A DNA stretch of 64,000 bases, from NCBI GenBank assembly GCA_903885375.1, contig CAISIK010000192.1:88255-152254 (forward strand), in the 5' to 3' direction. A model generated the notes under the pieces. That model searched no databases, was not told the DNA's origin, and saw only the letters and a program-made list of their open reading frames with translations. Positions 48,677 to 60,125 of this stretch are shown one piece after another. Origin of the DNA: an uncultured Pseudomonadota bacterium. Lineage in GTDB: Bacteria; Myxococcota_A; UBA796; SXON01. The first letter of the stretch is position 1, and every line of letters starts with the position of its first letter. The position numbers were made by a program, and so were the translations under genes.

Positions 48677-49150
48677 GTGGCCCGCCATGTGCACCGCGTT
48701 CGCCTCGACGCCTCCGTCGAGGCGGTGGGTGCGCTGCTCGATGCGCTCGGCTCCGAACACGACCGCGTCTGGCCCGCCGATCGCTGGCCGCCCATGCGCC
48801 TCGAAGGGCCGCCGGCTCCGGGCGTGCGGGGCTCGCACGGCCCCGTGCGCTACACCACCGAGGCGTTCGAGCCGGGCCGGCGGCTCTGTTTCCGCTTCAC
48901 CGCTCCCGCGGGCTTCGTGGGCAGCCACCAGTTCCTCGTGATTCCCGAGGGGGAAGGCGTCTGGTTCGTGCACGAGCTGGAGATCACCCCGCGAGGGCTG
49001 GCCCGCCTGCTCTGGCCGCTGGTCTTCGGCCCGCTGCACGACGCCCTCGCACGCGACGCGATCGCGCGCGTGGTGCGGGCGTCGGGGGGAGAGGCGGAAC
49101 CCGCACCCTGGAGCGCGTGGGTGCGCCTCCTGCGGCTCGCTGCGCGCTAG
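48677..49150 (+). CDS. SRPBCC-like polyketide cyclase/START-fold protein
   Basis: VHRVRLDASVEAVGALLDAL...FVHELEITPRGLARLLWPLVFGPLHDALARDAIARV. Confidence 0.68.
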   Translation: MARHVHRVRLDASVEAVGALLDALGSEHDRVWPADRWPPMRLEGPPAPGVRGSHGPVRYTTEAFEPGRRLCFRFTAPAGFVGSHQFLVIPEGEGVWFVHELEITPRGLARLLWPLVFGPLHDALARDAIARVVRASGGEAEPAPWSAWVRLLRLAAR

Positions 49151-50526
49151 GCGGCTACCCAGGGCAGGGCCGGCGCGGGACCGGTGGGGAGGCGCTCCAC
49201 GCGAGGGTCGAACGCCGCGGCGGCGGCGGCGCCCGCCTGCACGGCCGCTTCGAGGCTGGCCGTGAAGTAGGGCGCGGTGCCAGCGATGCTGGTGGCGAGG
49301 TACACGGGCGCGCCTTCTGCCCGGGCGCGCAGCGGGCCATGATGCACGATCTGGGTGGCGTCGGAGAGGCCATGCACCTCGGCGCGGGTGGCCGGCGGCA
49401 GGGAGGGGTCGACGAGGCGCTCGTCCTCCCACAGGATCTCTGCCAGCTCGGCGGGGGCGTGCGCGCGGGCGAGGGTGCCGAGGCGGGGGTGGCGGAAGTC
49501 GGTGTCGAGGCTGAGCGAGCCCACCACCACGGTGGCCGTGCCGGGGCGCAGCGCGGGGCCGTACTGCGCGTGTTGTACGAGGATCGGGTGCCAGCCGCGG
49601 CGGACGTTGTGGCCACCGAGCGGGAGCTCGTTCGGCAGCGGCCGGTCGAAGTGCCAGGTGATGCCGAGGTGTTCGTACCGGGAGGCGTCGAGCCGCTCGG
49701 CCAGCGCCTCGGGGGGGCAGCCGAACGCGGCCTGCAGGGCGGGGCTGCTGCGGCCGAGCACGGCGGCGAGCGCCCGGGGCGGCAGGGCGAGGAAGGCCGC
49801 CTCTACGCGCAGCTCGCCGGCCTCGCCGGTGTGCACGAGCGCCACGCCCGCACCGTCGGCCGCGATGGCCTGCACCTCCACCCCCGTCCGCACCTCCACG
49901 CCGGCCTCCGCGAGCGCGCGGGTCCATTGGGTGAGGAAGCCTTCGGGATCGTCGGGCGGGCGGCGGTTCCAGTAGAGGGTGCCGCCGCTGCCGCTCACGA
50001 TGGAGCCCACGTTGCCCTGGAGGCGGTAGAACAGCTCCCACATCGTCATCTGCAGCGTGCCGGTGACGCCGCCCAGCGCCGTGGCGCGGAGCCAGTCGCG
50101 GCAGGGCTCCCCGATCCCCTGCTCGTCGAGCCACTCGGCCACCGAGACCTCGCGCAGCCGCGGGTCGCCCCGGCGGAAGCGGACGTAGGCGCGCGCGATC
50201 TTCGCGAGATCGAGGACCGAGCTGTCGCGCACGAAGGGGCGGAGCCAGTCGCGGCTCAGGTCGTGCCGGGCCACGAAGTGCTCCTCCCAGCGGGTGCCGA
50301 GCAGCGCGAAGAGGGCGGGGGTGGTGTGGTACGACGCCTGGTACACCTTGCAGGAGTTCTCGCTCTGGTAGAAGCCGTCGGGGTCGCGGCGCGTGGCCCA
50401 GAGCCCGCCCAGGGTGGCGCCGCGTTCGAGCAGGGTCACGCCGTGGCCGGCGCGCGCGAGCAGCAGCGCGCAGGCAAGGCCGGCGGGGCCGCCACCGATC
50501 ACGGCCACGTCGGAGGGGTGGTTCAT
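49147..50526 (-). CDS. FAD/NAD(P)-dependent amine-oxidase-like oxidoreductase
   Basis: DVAVIGGGPAGLACALLLARAGHGVTLLERGATLGGLW Rossmann motif. Confidence 0.88.
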   Translation of the reverse strand: MNHPSDVAVIGGGPAGLACALLLARAGHGVTLLERGATLGGLWATRRDPDGFYQSENSCKVYQASYHTTPALFALLGTRWEEHFVARHDLSRDWLRPFVRDSSVLDLAKIARAYVRFRRGDPRLREVSVAEWLDEQGIGEPCRDWLRATALGGVTGTLQMTMWELFYRLQGNVGSIVSGSGGTLYWNRRPPDDPEGFLTQWTRALAEAGVEVRTGVEVQAIAADGAGVALVHTGEAGELRVEAAFLALPPRALAAVLGRSSPALQAAFGCPPEALAERLDASRYEHLGITWHFDRPLPNELPLGGHNVRRGWHPILVQHAQYGPALRPGTATVVVGSLSLDTDFRHPRLGTLARAHAPAELAEILWEDERLVDPSLPPATRAEVHGLSDATQIVHHGPLRARAEGAPVYLATSIAGTAPYFTASLEAAVQAGAAAAAAFDPRVERLPTGPAPALPWVAA

Positions 50527-50656
50527 CCGAGGTGGCCCGGCGCTCGGCGCGCACCCGGGGCATCAAGGGAAAAATCGGCGCGTTGCACGCCCGCAGCCTA
50601 GCACGGGCCGGCGGCGGCGGCGGGCGCCGGCTCCGGCCCCCCGACCGCCGCGCTAC

Positions 50657-52675
50657 ATGCGGCCGATGGTGCGTGTGCCCTTCGAGCTCCTCGCCACGGC
50701 GCCGGGTTCGGCCGCGCGGCTGGGCCGCCTGCAAACCGCCCACGGCCGCATCGATACGCCCCAGTTCATGCCGGTCGGCACCGCGGGAACGGTGCGGGCC
50801 CAGCGCACGGAGTCGCTCGCCCCGGCGGGGGCCACGATGCTGCTCGCCAACACCTGGCACCTCGTGCAGAAGCCCGGGCTCGAGGTGCTGCAGGCCTTCG
50901 GCGGGCTCCATCGGTTCATGGGCTGGGAGGGCGCGCTCCTCACCGACTCCGGCGGCTTCCAGGTGTTCTCGCTCGGCGAGCACGCCAAGGTGGACGACGA
51001 CGGGATGGACCTCCGCCACCCCCTCTCCGGGCGGTCGAGCCGGCTCACGCCCGAGTCGAGCGTGCAGGCCCAGATCACGATCGGCAGCGACATCGGCATG
51101 GTGCTCGACCATTGCGTGGCGAGCACGGTGAGCGAGGCGGTGGCCCGCGAAGCGATGGAGCGGACCCACCGCTGGGCCGAACGCTCGCTCGCGGCGCGCG
51201 GCGAGGCCCCGATGGGGCTCTTCGGGATCGTGCAAGGCGCCTGCTTCGCGCACCTGCGCGCGGAGAGCGCCCGGGCGCTGAGCGGGCTCCCGTTCGACGG
51301 GTTCGCCATCGGGGGCCTCGCTGTCGGGGAAGGGAAGGCCGAGCGCGAGCTCCACACCGCGGCCGTCGCCGCCCGCCTGCCCGTGGACCGCCCCCGCTAC
51401 CTGATGGGCGTGGGCACGCCGCTCGACCTGCTGGAGGCCGTGCACCGGGGGGTGGACCTCTTCGACTGCATCCTGCCCACCAGCCTGGCCCAGCGCGGGC
51501 GGGCCTACACCCGCACCGGCAAGGTGGAGCTGCGGCGCGGGGCGTACCGCCTGCAGGAGGGGCCGCTCGACCCCGCCTGTAGCTGCGAGGCCTGCCGGCG
51601 CTACTCCCGCGCCTACCTGCGCCACCTCATCCTCGCGGGCGAGCCCCTCGGCTGGACGCTCGTGGGCCTCCACAACCTCCAGTTCTGGCTCGACCTGATG
51701 GCCCGCATCCGCGCCGCCTTGCGCGAGGGCCGCTTCCTTCCGCTCTACGAAGCCGAGCGCGAGTGGCTCGATCGCGCCGATGCCGACACCCCGGTCGTGC
51801 CCCCGCGGCCGAAGCGGCGCCGCGCGCCGCCCCCCGAGGCGCTGGGCCGCTGGACGGTGCACCGCTCCCCCGGCTTCGAGGGCGCGCCGCCCTTCGTGAG
51901 CATCCGCGATGGGCAGTCGGGCGAGGTGATGCACAGCGTGACGGCGCCCCACGAGGAGGCCCGCGCCCTCTACGTGGAGCAGCCGGGGCTCGTGCGGCTC
52001 GCGGCGCTCGGCGGCGCGCGGCCGCTGGTGGTGTGGGATGTGGGGCTCGGCGCCGGCACCAACGCGATGGAGGTGGTGCACGCGTGGGAGGCTGCCGCAG
52101 GCCCGCGGGCCCTGCACCTCGTGAGCTTCGAGCGCGACCTCGATGCGCTCGGCCTCGCCCTCGCCCACCACGCCGACTTCCCCCGGCTGCGCCACGGCGG
52201 CCCGGCGGGCCTGCTCGCGAGCGGCGAGTGGTCCTCCTCGCGCGCCGACATCCGCTGGCAGCTCCTCCACGGCGACGCCCTCGATCAGCTCGACGTCGCC
52301 CCGCTCCCCGACGTGATCCTCTGGGACCCGTTCTCCTTCCGGGTGGATGCGCCGCTCTGGCACCGCTCCACGTTTGCGCGCCTGCGGGCGCGCCTCGGGG
52401 CACACCCGGCGGCGCTCTACACGTACAGCAACTCCACCGCCGTCCGCCTCGCGCTCCTGGGCGCCGGGTGGTTCGTGGGGCCGGGCGCGCCGACGGGCCC
52501 CAAGGAGGCCACGACGGTGGCGTGGTCCACGGCGCCGGAGGGCCCCTGCTTCGGCCGCGAGTGGTTGGAGAAGTGGGCGCGTTCGAGCCAGCGCTGGCCG
52601 GCCGACCTCCCCGAAGCGGAGCGGCCCGCGTTCGAAGCGGCCTTGCGGGGCCACCCGCAGTTCGCCGACGGCTAG
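50657..52675 (+). CDS. tRNA-guanine transglycosylase fused to a C-terminal MnmC-like methyltransferase domain
   Basis: TDSGGFQVFSL, GGLAVGEGKAE, CSCEACRRYSRAYLRHL (Tgt); C-term GEVMHSVTAPHEEARALYVEQPGL...VWDVGLGAGTNAMEVV (MnmC-like). Confidence 0.88.
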   Translation: MRPMVRVPFELLATAPGSAARLGRLQTAHGRIDTPQFMPVGTAGTVRAQRTESLAPAGATMLLANTWHLVQKPGLEVLQAFGGLHRFMGWEGALLTDSGGFQVFSLGEHAKVDDDGMDLRHPLSGRSSRLTPESSVQAQITIGSDIGMVLDHCVASTVSEAVAREAMERTHRWAERSLAARGEAPMGLFGIVQGACFAHLRAESARALSGLPFDGFAIGGLAVGEGKAERELHTAAVAARLPVDRPRYLMGVGTPLDLLEAVHRGVDLFDCILPTSLAQRGRAYTRTGKVELRRGAYRLQEGPLDPACSCEACRRYSRAYLRHLILAGEPLGWTLVGLHNLQFWLDLMARIRAALREGRFLPLYEAEREWLDRADADTPVVPPRPKRRRAPPPEALGRWTVHRSPGFEGAPPFVSIRDGQSGEVMHSVTAPHEEARALYVEQPGLVRLAALGGARPLVVWDVGLGAGTNAMEVVHAWEAAAGPRALHLVSFERDLDALGLALAHHADFPRLRHGGPAGLLASGEWSSSRADIRWQLLHGDALDQLDVAPLPDVILWDPFSFRVDAPLWHRSTFARLRARLGAHPAALYTYSNSTAVRLALLGAGWFVGPGAPTGPKEATTVAWSTAPEGPCFGREWLEKWARSSQRWPADLPEAERPAFEAALRGHPQFADG

Positions 52676-52679
52676 CGGT

Positions 52680-52740
52680 CGGCGCCGCGGTGCGGGGCGA
52701 GGATGCCCGCCCCGAGGTGGGTCGCGCCGCATCCGCCCCG
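52680..52740. repeat. 61-bp direct repeat, copy 1, containing a GGGGCG...CGCCCC hairpin
   Basis: CGGCGCCGCGGTGCGGGGCGA...CCCGAGGTGGGTCGCGCCGCATCCGCCCCG versus 53534..53594. Confidence 0.88.
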
Positions 52741-53533
52741 CTCCCTCGCGCCGGCGTTCATCCAGTTCCCGCCTTGAGGGCTCACAGCTCGGCGGCGATC
52801 CGCTCGGCCTCGAACGCCAGGACCGCGTCGACGGCGGAGAGCTGGGTGGCATGCCCCGACAGATCGTTCACGGCCGCGTCGATCTGCGAGATGCCGGCGG
52901 ACGCCCCGCTGGCGCCCGATCGACCGTTCCTCCTCCTCCTCCGCCCCCCACCGCGGAGGTCCGGAGATTCGGGGGCGAGCGCGGGCCGCCGAGGTGCACG
53001 CCGCGAAAGCCGAGGGCCGCTCGCCGTCGCGGAGCCACTGGCGCGAGGCCGCAGCAGCGACGCCCGCAGTGGAAGTGGTCTTCTCCGCCGAGGCCGCGGC
53101 CGTGCTCGCCGCCGAAGCCCCCGCCGCGACGGAGGCCACGGCGCCAGCGACGACGGACACCACGGCGACGACGGACACCACGGCAACGACGGACGCTACG
53201 ACGGCACCCTCGGATCCGGCGGTGGAAACGCCTGCGACGACCTGAGGCGCCCCCCCCCGGCCTTCCGGATCCCATCCCAGCCCCGGGCACAGCCACACGC
53301 TTCCGGCGTTGCTGGTGGGCGCGTCGTAGGCCTGGGTCGTAGGCCTGGCTGGCCACCGCGAAGTCGCCGCCGGTGTTCGGTGTCGGCGGCTGGCGAGGCT
53401 CGCGCGCGACCCCGGCGTGGCCCACCGCCACCTTCATCGCGCCGGGCCGAGACGTTGGCCGTGCCCGCCTCCTCGGCATTGGGGCCGCCGCGGAAGCAGC
53501 CCGCTCAGTCGACGAGGGAGTGTCCCACACCGG

Positions 53534-53594
53534 CGGCGCCGCGGTGCGGGGCGACCGCGCCCCACCCGAGGTGGGTCGCGCCGCATCCGCCCCG
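53534..53594. repeat. 61-bp direct repeat, copy 2
   Basis: See copy 1; hairpin loop differs, arms retained (GGGGCG-ACCG-CGCCCC). Confidence 0.88.
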
Positions 53595-53596
53595 GC

Positions 53597-54538
53597 TCAG
53601 TCGCCCAGCCAGGCGGCCAGCGCCCGGGCCACCCGCGCACACCGCCCCGCTTCGGGCACCACAAGGCGGAAGGGCACGAACGCCTCCGTGAGCAGGTCGC
53701 GCCGCACCTCGATGCAGGCCACGCGCCCGGGGAAGGCGTGGACCGCCGCCCACGCCGTGGTGACGGGGTGCATCGGGTAGGTCTCGCCGTCGGCGAGCGT
53801 GAGCCCCTCGGCGGCGAACGCGGCGCCGAGCGCGGCGGCCGAGGCCTCGGAGACGGTGCGGACGCCTTCGGGCGTGCGGTGGATGAGGTCCACCTCGGGG
53901 CGGAGCGGCCAGCGCTCCACGGTGCCCGGCGCGTAGGCGGCGTGCAGGTCGGTGACGATGTCGGGGCTCACCTCCACGTCCACCGTGCGCGGCGCGTAGG
54001 TGTGCAGGAGCAGCACGCGGCCGCCCGCGGTGCCCACGGTGGCCAGCGCCTCCTGCACCACGCGCTGGTAGGCGTCGTAGCGACCCACGAGGAAGGCGTG
54101 GTCGGTGGGATCGGTCACCCACGGCGGCACGCCGGGCGTGACCCCGCCCGAGCGGTAGGCCTCGCGCGAGGCGCCGAGCACGCGGTTGCAGTCGATGAAG
54201 GTGCGCGGGATGCACGAGCGCAGCACGCCGACCCACGACACCCGCCCCGCGGCGCACAGGAGCGCGGCCGTGGCCTCGGCCACCTCGAAGGCGCCGGCGT
54301 CGGTGTTCACGTGGAAGAAGTCGATGAGATCGGCGGGGAGCACGCTCTTGAGCTGGTCGGCCACGGCCGCGTACTCGGCGTTGCCTGCGGCGCCGTGCGG
54401 CACCTCGATGAGGAGCGGCAGCGCGCCGGGGAGGGGGGCGGGCGCGCGGTGGAGGCGCACCTCCACGACGTCGGGGATGGAAGCAGGGAGGGTCACGCCC
54501 CAACTTGGCCGTTCGGCGTCGCCTCCGCAAGGCGCCAC
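53597..54538 (-). CDS. N-formylglutamate amidohydrolase-like protein
   Basis: LLIEVPHGA...FHVNTDAGA...FIDCNRVL...LLLHTYAPRTVD...DLIHRTPEG. Confidence 0.75.
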   Translation of the reverse strand: MAPCGGDAERPSWGVTLPASIPDVVEVRLHRAPAPLPGALPLLIEVPHGAAGNAEYAAVADQLKSVLPADLIDFFHVNTDAGAFEVAEATAALLCAAGRVSWVGVLRSCIPRTFIDCNRVLGASREAYRSGGVTPGVPPWVTDPTDHAFLVGRYDAYQRVVQEALATVGTAGGRVLLLHTYAPRTVDVEVSPDIVTDLHAAYAPGTVERWPLRPEVDLIHRTPEGVRTVSEASAAALGAAFAAEGLTLADGETYPMHPVTTAWAAVHAFPGRVACIEVRRDLLTEAFVPFRLVVPEAGRCARVARALAAWLGD

Positions 54539-54542
54539 GGGC

Positions 54543-56420
<1,878 letters not shown>

Positions 56421-56682
56421 GCTTCCCCCTCGCGGAGGCGGGGCTAACGCGCCCCGGCACCGCCGCGGGGTGGGAACGCCGCGCGCGCGCACCGGTGTCT
56501 CAAGTCGGCGAGTCGGGTGCCGACACAGGCGGGTGTCCGCGAGCGACCGGAGGTGTCCAATCTGTCCGGAAAGTGCAAAACCCCCAAATGGCCGTCCAGC
56601 TACGGAATGGCTTGGCATACACTGGAAGCAGGGCCGCGTCGGCCCGCACTCCCGGCGAGCAAACGCCGGAATTGGAGGGATC

Positions 56683-57414
56683 ATGCTGTTTCAAGTGATC
56701 GCGATCGCGGGGCTCGGATGCGCCCCCGAAGGTGAGATGAGCGGCCTCGAAGGCGAGCAGGATCCGGCCGGGGGCTCGCTCGCGGGCGATCTGCGGGCGG
56801 AGACCCCGCGGGACTACGCGAACCCCGACCTCGGCGGCGGCGGGTGGGGGTTCGTGGGAATCCCCGTGGAGGAGGAGCCAGAGCTGCTCGCGGACAGCGT
56901 GGCGGAGTACGGCCCGGTTCAGGGCGAGCGCGGGTGGAGCTACGGCTACCTCGAGCCGGACGGGGCGGGCACCTTCGTGCAGATGCCCACCTACGTGGAA
57001 GGCGGAGCGGATCCGGGCTGGTACGCGGGTGTGGGCGGGGTGTACTGGACGATGATGGACGCCGAGAGCGCCCACCCGAACGGCGAGACGACCACCGGCG
57101 GCCGCGAGCCTGTGGAACAGTGGGCGGTGCGCCGCTGGACCAGCGATGTGGCCGGCGAGATCGACGTGACCGGCGCCTTCGCGAAGGTGTCGGTGGATGG
57201 CGAGAGCAACGGCGTGGCCGCGTACATCTACGTGGACGACGTGCTGAGCTGGGCCTGGTTCCTCGAGGGCTGGGACAACACGGGCATCACCTACACCAAG
57301 CGCTTCACCGTGTCGGAAGGCAGCACGGTGGACTTCGTGATCGACCCCTGGCAGGCCGACGACCGTTCCGATCGGTCGCGGCTCACCGCCCAGGTGTGGA
57401 GCGTGGTGGAGTAG
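56683..57414 (+). CDS. Secreted lipoprotein, beta-rich, unknown function
   Basis: MLFQVIAIAGLGCAPEGE lipobox-like start; no recognised domain. Confidence 0.7.
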   Translation: MLFQVIAIAGLGCAPEGEMSGLEGEQDPAGGSLAGDLRAETPRDYANPDLGGGGWGFVGIPVEEEPELLADSVAEYGPVQGERGWSYGYLEPDGAGTFVQMPTYVEGGADPGWYAGVGGVYWTMMDAESAHPNGETTTGGREPVEQWAVRRWTSDVAGEIDVTGAFAKVSVDGESNGVAAYIYVDDVLSWAWFLEGWDNTGITYTKRFTVSEGSTVDFVIDPWQADDRSDRSRLTAQVWSVVE

Positions 57415-57426
57415 GCGAGCGGCCGC

Positions 57427-58071
57427 CTAGTAGAACGCGGCGCCCGGGCCTTCGTTCGGGCGCCCGTCGATGCTCTCGAGCACCGCCACGGCCGCCGCCG
57501 CGGCACACTTGATCTCCTCCTCATCGCCCCCGAGGTAGAGTCGGCCGAAGGCGCCGAAGCTCACGACCTCGAGGATGTCGACCTTGGCGGCCTTCTCCGC
57601 TTCATTGGCGGCGATGAGGGCGTAGCCGGCGGGGTGGCACTCGAGCACGTAGAGGGTGCGGCCCTCCTCGATGAAGTTGCCGTGCCGCATCCGGTTGGTC
57701 ATCTGGGCGTGGTAGCCGTGGATGCCCGTGATGGTCTGCGCGCTCACCACGCGGGGGCGGAGGCGGTCGGTTTCTTTCAGGCCCAGCGTGTCGAGCACGG
57801 CCTCACCGGCGGCGCGGATCTGACCCTGGTCGAAGTGCTGGAGCTGGAGGCAGCCGAACTGACGCTCCACGATCTGCATGCCCGGCGTGCACGACGTACG
57901 CTTCAGGGCGATGTCGGTGACGAGGTTCACATCCATTCCCGGGGCGACCTCGAAGAAGACCGCCGCCTGGCGCTCCAGCGGCATGTACCCGCGGCTCACC
58001 GTGGCGAGGAACGAGGCGGTCTGCGGCTGGAGGACGTCGATGTACGTGAAGCAGCGAAGCTCGATGGCCAT
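57427..58071 (-). CDS. Tandem BMC-domain (microcompartment shell-like) protein
   Basis: Two BMC-like halves: ALKRTSC.PG...VERQFGCLQLQHFDQGQIRAAGEAVL and PAGYALIAANEAEKAAKVDILEVVSFGAFGRLYLGGDEEEIKCAAAAAVAVLESIDGR. Confidence 0.72.
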   Translation of the reverse strand: MAIELRCFTYIDVLQPQTASFLATVSRGYMPLERQAAVFFEVAPGMDVNLVTDIALKRTSCTPGMQIVERQFGCLQLQHFDQGQIRAAGEAVLDTLGLKETDRLRPRVVSAQTITGIHGYHAQMTNRMRHGNFIEEGRTLYVLECHPAGYALIAANEAEKAAKVDILEVVSFGAFGRLYLGGDEEEIKCAAAAAVAVLESIDGRPNEGPGAAFY

Positions 58072-58080
58072 GGCAGCCGC

Positions 58081-58521
58081 TTATCGCGGATGAAGCGAGA
58101 GCGCCGCCGAGGGGCATGCGTCGATGCACGCGGGCGCGTGGCCCAGCGGCGCGCAGGAGTCGCACTTGTACGCCAGATCCAAGGCGCTCACGCGACGGAT
58201 GGCCCCGTAGGTGCAGGCCGCGATGCAGTGCCCGCAGCCAGTGCAGCGGGATTCGAGGAGGTCCACCCGCCCGTTGGGGCGCACGAGCAGGGCGTGGTGG
58301 GGGCACACCGCCACGCACGGCCGCTCCGCGCAATCCACGCACACATCGAGCGTGGGCACGTCGGCCACCACCCGGATGCGCAGGCGGCGCCGCTCCAGCA
58401 CGAGCACATCGTCGGGCAAGAGGTCCATGAGGCCCGTCCGCGCGCTCACGCACGCCACCTCGCACGCCCCGCAAGGCACGCATCGGGAGGCATCGAGGGC
58501 CGGGTGCAGTGCAGGGACCAT
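58081..58521 (-). CDS. 4Fe-4S ferredoxin-type electron-transfer protein (four cluster motifs)
   Basis: CVPCGACEVAC, CVDCAERPCVAVCP, CTGCGHCIAACTYG, CDSCAPLGHAPACIDACP. Confidence 0.9.
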   Translation of the reverse strand: MVPALHPALDASRCVPCGACEVACVSARTGLMDLLPDDVLVLERRRLRIRVVADVPTLDVCVDCAERPCVAVCPHHALLVRPNGRVDLLESRCTGCGHCIAACTYGAIRRVSALDLAYKCDSCAPLGHAPACIDACPSAALSLHPR

Positions 58522-58568
58522 GCCGGCTGGCTATCGCCGTGGTACAACGACAGCATCCCGAGTCCCGT

Positions 58569-59180
58569 ATGTTGGCCCTCTCCCTCCTCTTTGCTGCCTG
58601 CGACGCCGACTGCGAGAATCCCGGCCGCCTCAACGGCAGCTACGCCGTCCTCCACACCGCCCTGAACGTGGTCGGCGAGCCCGACGACACCGGGGAAGAC
58701 ACCGGCGAGGACACGGGTGAAGAGGCGGGCAAGGCGGCCGGCGGGAGCGTGGTGGGTACGCCCACCGACTACGACGATGTGAGCTACTCCGTGTTCGTGA
58801 ACGGCTGGTCCAAGTGGGACCTCACCTGGGCCGCGAGCAGCGGGCAGCTGAAGGCCAAGGTGCGGGATGCCAAGGAGCGCATGGGCGATCCGGGCGAGGT
58901 GAGCGGGCTGGAGAGCACCTGGTCGGGCGAGCTGACCGCCGCCGACGACAACTGCAACGCCTTCCAGTTGAAGCTGCGCGGCCAGTTCACCACCCCCCAG
59001 GAAACCGAGCACCTCTTCACCTACACGGCCGATGTCGTCTGGCAGGGCGATGGCCTCGCCGGCACCTTCCAGTACTCCGACACCTTCAGCGGCCCCACGG
59101 TGGCTGGTGGGCTCGCCAACGCGCAGGGCGAGGTGGTGTTCGTGGCCCAGCCCGCCGGTGGCTTCGACACCGGCTTCTGA
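58569..59180 (+). CDS. Lipoprotein of unknown function
   Basis: MLALSLLFAACDADC lipobox; acidic DTGEDTGEDTGEE linker. Confidence 0.72.
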   Translation: MLALSLLFAACDADCENPGRLNGSYAVLHTALNVVGEPDDTGEDTGEDTGEEAGKAAGGSVVGTPTDYDDVSYSVFVNGWSKWDLTWAASSGQLKAKVRDAKERMGDPGEVSGLESTWSGELTAADDNCNAFQLKLRGQFTTPQETEHLFTYTADVVWQGDGLAGTFQYSDTFSGPTVAGGLANAQGEVVFVAQPAGGFDTGF

Positions 59181-59227
59181 CCGCGACCGGCCTTGCACGC
59201 CCCCCGGTGCGGGATACCGCGCCGGCC

Positions 59228-60025
59228 ATGTACAACCTCCTCATCGCGGGTGGCGCGGCGCTGGTGGCCTACGCCGTCGGGGCCCTGGCCGTGAGCTGGG
59301 TGGCCGGTTTCGTGCCGGCGTTGCTCGTGTTCGTCGGCGCATGGTTCTTCCTCGCCCGGCGCACTGGCCGCCAGGTGGAGGTCATCGCGAAAGCCGCGAT
59401 GGCCCACATGCAGGAAGGGCGCCTCCCCGCCGCGCGCGACACGCTGCGGAGCGCCCTGCCGCTCGGCCGCTGGCAGCTCCTCGTGGAGTCGCAGCTCCAC
59501 GGTCAGATCGGCGCCATCGACTACCTCGAGGCCTGCTCGCTCGTGATGCAGCGGCAGGTCTCCGCCAGCAAGCCGAAGTTCGAGGAGGCCCGGGCTTCCC
59601 TGTCGAAGTCCTGGTCGCGCGACTGGCGTTCGCGCACGCTGCTCGCCTGCGTGCAGCACCGGGCCGGCGAGGTCGATGCCGCGGTCGCCACGCTGAAGGC
59701 CGCCGAGTCGTCGGGCTCGGGCGAGTCTATCTTCTGGGCGGTTTTCGCCTACGTGCTCAACGAAGCGAAGCGGCGTGAGGAGGCGCTTCAGGTGCTGGGC
59801 CGCGCGCTCTCGGCGCTCCCGAAGAACGCCGGCCTGCTCGCGGTGCAGGAGGCGCTCAGCAACCGCAAGCGCCCCGACTTCAAGATCTTCGGCGACGCGT
59901 GGTACCAGTTCTTCCCCGACCAGATTCCGCAGGAAGTGCTCATCGAGCAGGCCCGGGCCGCGGGCAAGCTGCCCCAGCAGGCCGCCAACCGCAGCATGAT
60001 GACCTGGCCGCAGCCCCGGCGCTGA
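59228..60025 (+). CDS. TPR-like membrane-anchored protein
   Basis: Two N-terminal TM helices followed by helical repeats (HMQEGRLPAARDTLRSALPLG..., REEALQVLGRALSALPKNAG). Confidence 0.78.
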   Translation: MYNLLIAGGAALVAYAVGALAVSWVAGFVPALLVFVGAWFFLARRTGRQVEVIAKAAMAHMQEGRLPAARDTLRSALPLGRWQLLVESQLHGQIGAIDYLEACSLVMQRQVSASKPKFEEARASLSKSWSRDWRSRTLLACVQHRAGEVDAAVATLKAAESSGSGESIFWAVFAYVLNEAKRREEALQVLGRALSALPKNAGLLAVQEALSNRKRPDFKIFGDAWYQFFPDQIPQEVLIEQARAAGKLPQQAANRSMMTWPQPRR

Positions 60026-60125
60026 GGGGTGGAGGGGGCGATTCGGCGCGACCGTCCGCTCGTCGGGCACGCGCCGCCCCGAATCGCGGCGCCGGTGGGG
60101 ATTGCCGCTTCCCGCTCGTGCCGAG

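Noticed and set aside
52994-53245. 83-aa TDTTATTDTTATTDA ORF considered as a real secreted low-complexity protein
   Set aside because: Lies within debris between junction repeats, no signal peptide or conserved context; unsupported as a gene
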